Positions 62,433 to 64,000 of a stretch of 64,000 bases of DNA are shown here, piece after piece. A program made the position numbers and the translations under genes. The stretch's first letter is position 1; each line of letters opens with the position of its first letter. The DNA is from Petrolisthes cinctipes (taxonomy: Eukaryota > Arthropoda > Malacostraca > Decapoda > Porcellanidae), in the NCBI GenBank assembly GCA_033782935.1, contig JAWQEG010000506.1, forward strand, positions 806,001-870,000. Reading direction: 5' to 3'. Under the pieces are notes generated by a model, which saw only the letters and a program-made list of their open reading frames with translations, did not search any database and was not told the origin of the DNA.

Positions 62433-64000
62433 ATGCTAAAAATCGATATTTTAGGCGCCCAAAGTCGATATGTGCATGCATCTTCTGTACCCATTTATAT
62501 CTCAAATTCAGGCTCAAAACACCCGAAAATTCGATATTTTTGGGTCCCAGAAGCGATCTGTACATGCCTACTAAGTGCTAGATTATTTTCAAAACATAGG
62601 CCCAAAATATGCTAAAAATCGATATTTTAGGTGCCCAAAGTCGATATGTGCATGAATCTTCTGTAATCGTTTATATCTCACATTCTGGTTCAAAACACCC
62701 GAAAATTCGATATTTTGGGGTCCCATAAGCAATCTGTACATGCCTACTCCGTGTTAGAGTATTTTTAAAATACAGGCTCAAAACATGTTGAAAATCGAAA
62801 TTTTAGGTGCCCAAAGTCAAAATGTGTATGCATCTTTTGTACCCGTTTATATCTTAAATTCAGGCTCAAAAACACCCGAAAATTCGATATTTTTGGGTCC
62901 CAGAAGCGATCTGTACATGCCTACTAAGTGCTAGAATATTTTCAAAATATAGGCCCAAAACATGCTAAAAATCGATATTTTAGGCGCCCAAAGTCGATAT
63001 GTGCATGCATCTTCAGTACATGTTTACATATCAAATTCAGGTTAAAAACACCCGAAAATCCGATATTTTTGGGTCCGAGAAGCGATCTGTACATCCCTAC
63101 TCCATGTTAGAGTATTTTCAAAATACAGGACCAAAACATGCTCAAAATCGATATTTTGGGTGCCCAAAGTCGATATGTGCATGCATCTTCAGTACACGTT
63201 TACATCTCAAATTCAGGTTAAAAACACCCGAAATTTCGATATTTTTGGGTCCCAGAAGTAATCTGTACTTCTTGCTAGAATGTTTTCAAGATACAGACCC
63301 AAAACATGCTCAAAATCGATATTTTTGGTGCAAAAAGTCGATATGTGCATGCATCTTCAGTACACGTTTACATCTCAAATTCAGGTTAAAAACACCCGAA
63401 AATCCGATATTTTTGGGTCCCAGAAGCGATCTGTACATGCCTACTCCATGTTAGAGTATTTTCAAATTACAGGACCAAAACATGCTCAAAATCGATATTT
63501 TGGGTGCCCAAAGTAAAAATGTGCATGCATCTTCTGTACCCGTTTATATCTTAAATTCAGGCTCAAAACACCCGAAAATTTGATATTTTTGGGTCCCAGA
63601 AGCGATCTGTACATGCCTACTAAGTGCTAGAATATTTTCAAAATATAGGCCCAAAACATGCTAAAAATCGATATTTTAGGTGCCCAAAGTCGATATGTGC
63701 AAGCATATTCTGTACCCGTTTATATCTCACATTTAGGTTCAAAACACCCGAAAATTCGACATTTTTGGGTCCCAGAAGCAATCTGTACATGCCTACTTCT
63801 TGCTAGAATGTTTTCAAGATACAGACCCAAAACATGCTCAAAATCGATATTTTAGGTGCTAAAAGTCGATATGTGCATGCATCTTCAGTACACGTTTACA
63901 TCTTAAATTCAGGTTAAAAACACCCGAAAATTCGATATTTTTGGGTCCCAGAAGCAATCTGTACATGCCTACTTCTTGCTAGAATGTTTTCAATATACAG
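62433..64000. repeat. Partial third copy, 3506-bp larger unit
   Basis: From 62433 to the window end the array matches 58927-60494 at an offset of 3506 bp (about 20 monomers). A few differences exist, such as gtgcaaaaag at 63328 where copies 1 and 2 have gtgcccaaag. The 8-bp deletion recurs near 63268. The unit is truncated by the window edge. Confidence 0.88.

Larger units (their letters stand above)
33113..64000. repeat. 176-bp satellite array, right block
   Basis: This is the same satellite in the same orientation, about 175 monomers, resuming in register immediately after the mobile element. The join is exact: the last satellite bases before the element and the first after it reconstruct one normal monomer once the short target duplication is removed. 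Higher-order units here are shorter and more alike than in the left block (872, 880, 2105, 2113 and 2991 bp), suggesting more recent local amplification. The array runs off the window end in mid-monomer. No gene, RNA or foreign insertion was seen in this stretch. Confidence 0.98.

Overview
The window is eukaryotic, gene-poor, repetitive DNA. About 60 kb of the 64 kb is a head-to-tail array of a roughly 176-bp, AT-rich satellite monomer, some 340 copies all in one orientation. A single 4.06-kb mobile element interrupts it at 29055-33112. I see no functional protein-coding gene and no rRNA, tRNA or CRISPR. The many open frames of 60-236 codons in the satellite come from a monomer that contains few stop codons. 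None looks like a gene. I do not recognise the satellite by name.

Host. The best clue is a short retroposon (30100-30407) nested in the mobile element. Its motif around a CCCCGTAGGGG core, its CCCTTCGGCCCC segment and its 3' GCGCT/AGCGC hairpin resemble, from memory, a repeat common in decapod crustacean transcripts and genomes. The interrupting element is a Tc1/mariner-type derivative, which fits an arthropod. An arthropod, possibly a crab or shrimp relative, is therefore the leading guess; this is inference. The long homogeneous array with higher-order structure suggests centromeric or pericentromeric heterochromatin, but position on the chromosome cannot be read from sequence.

Layout. Left satellite array 1-29054: interleaved long-period repeats (matching blocks 3.87, 6.65, 12.28 and 12.63 kb apart), then a cleaner unit of about 4.4 kb (about 25 monomers) from 22.5 kb to the insertion. 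Mobile element 29055-33112: TA target-site duplication, long inverted arms (29055-30722 and 31829-33112), a 1.1-kb centre holding only the frameshifted C-terminal end of a Tc1-type transposase, and a retroposon in the left arm with its empty site preserved in the right arm. Right satellite array 33113-64000: resumes the interrupted higher-order unit, then shorter and younger-looking units: about 2.99 and 2.11 kb (38.6-45.9 kb), 872 bp (49.8-51.4 kb), 880 bp (52.6-55 kb), and a nearly perfect 2105-bp tandem duplication (55.9-60.15 kb) with a third partial copy running off the window end.

The satellite has three nested levels. The 176-bp monomer is itself an old dimer of two 88-bp halves with the same cgatat-centred core, and diverged monomers are assembled into higher-order units of 2 to about 38 monomers. 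Shared small deletions (1, 8 and 40 bp) act as pedigree markers for those units. One 88-bp tandem duplication at 34314-34489 shows that the half-monomer register still recombines.
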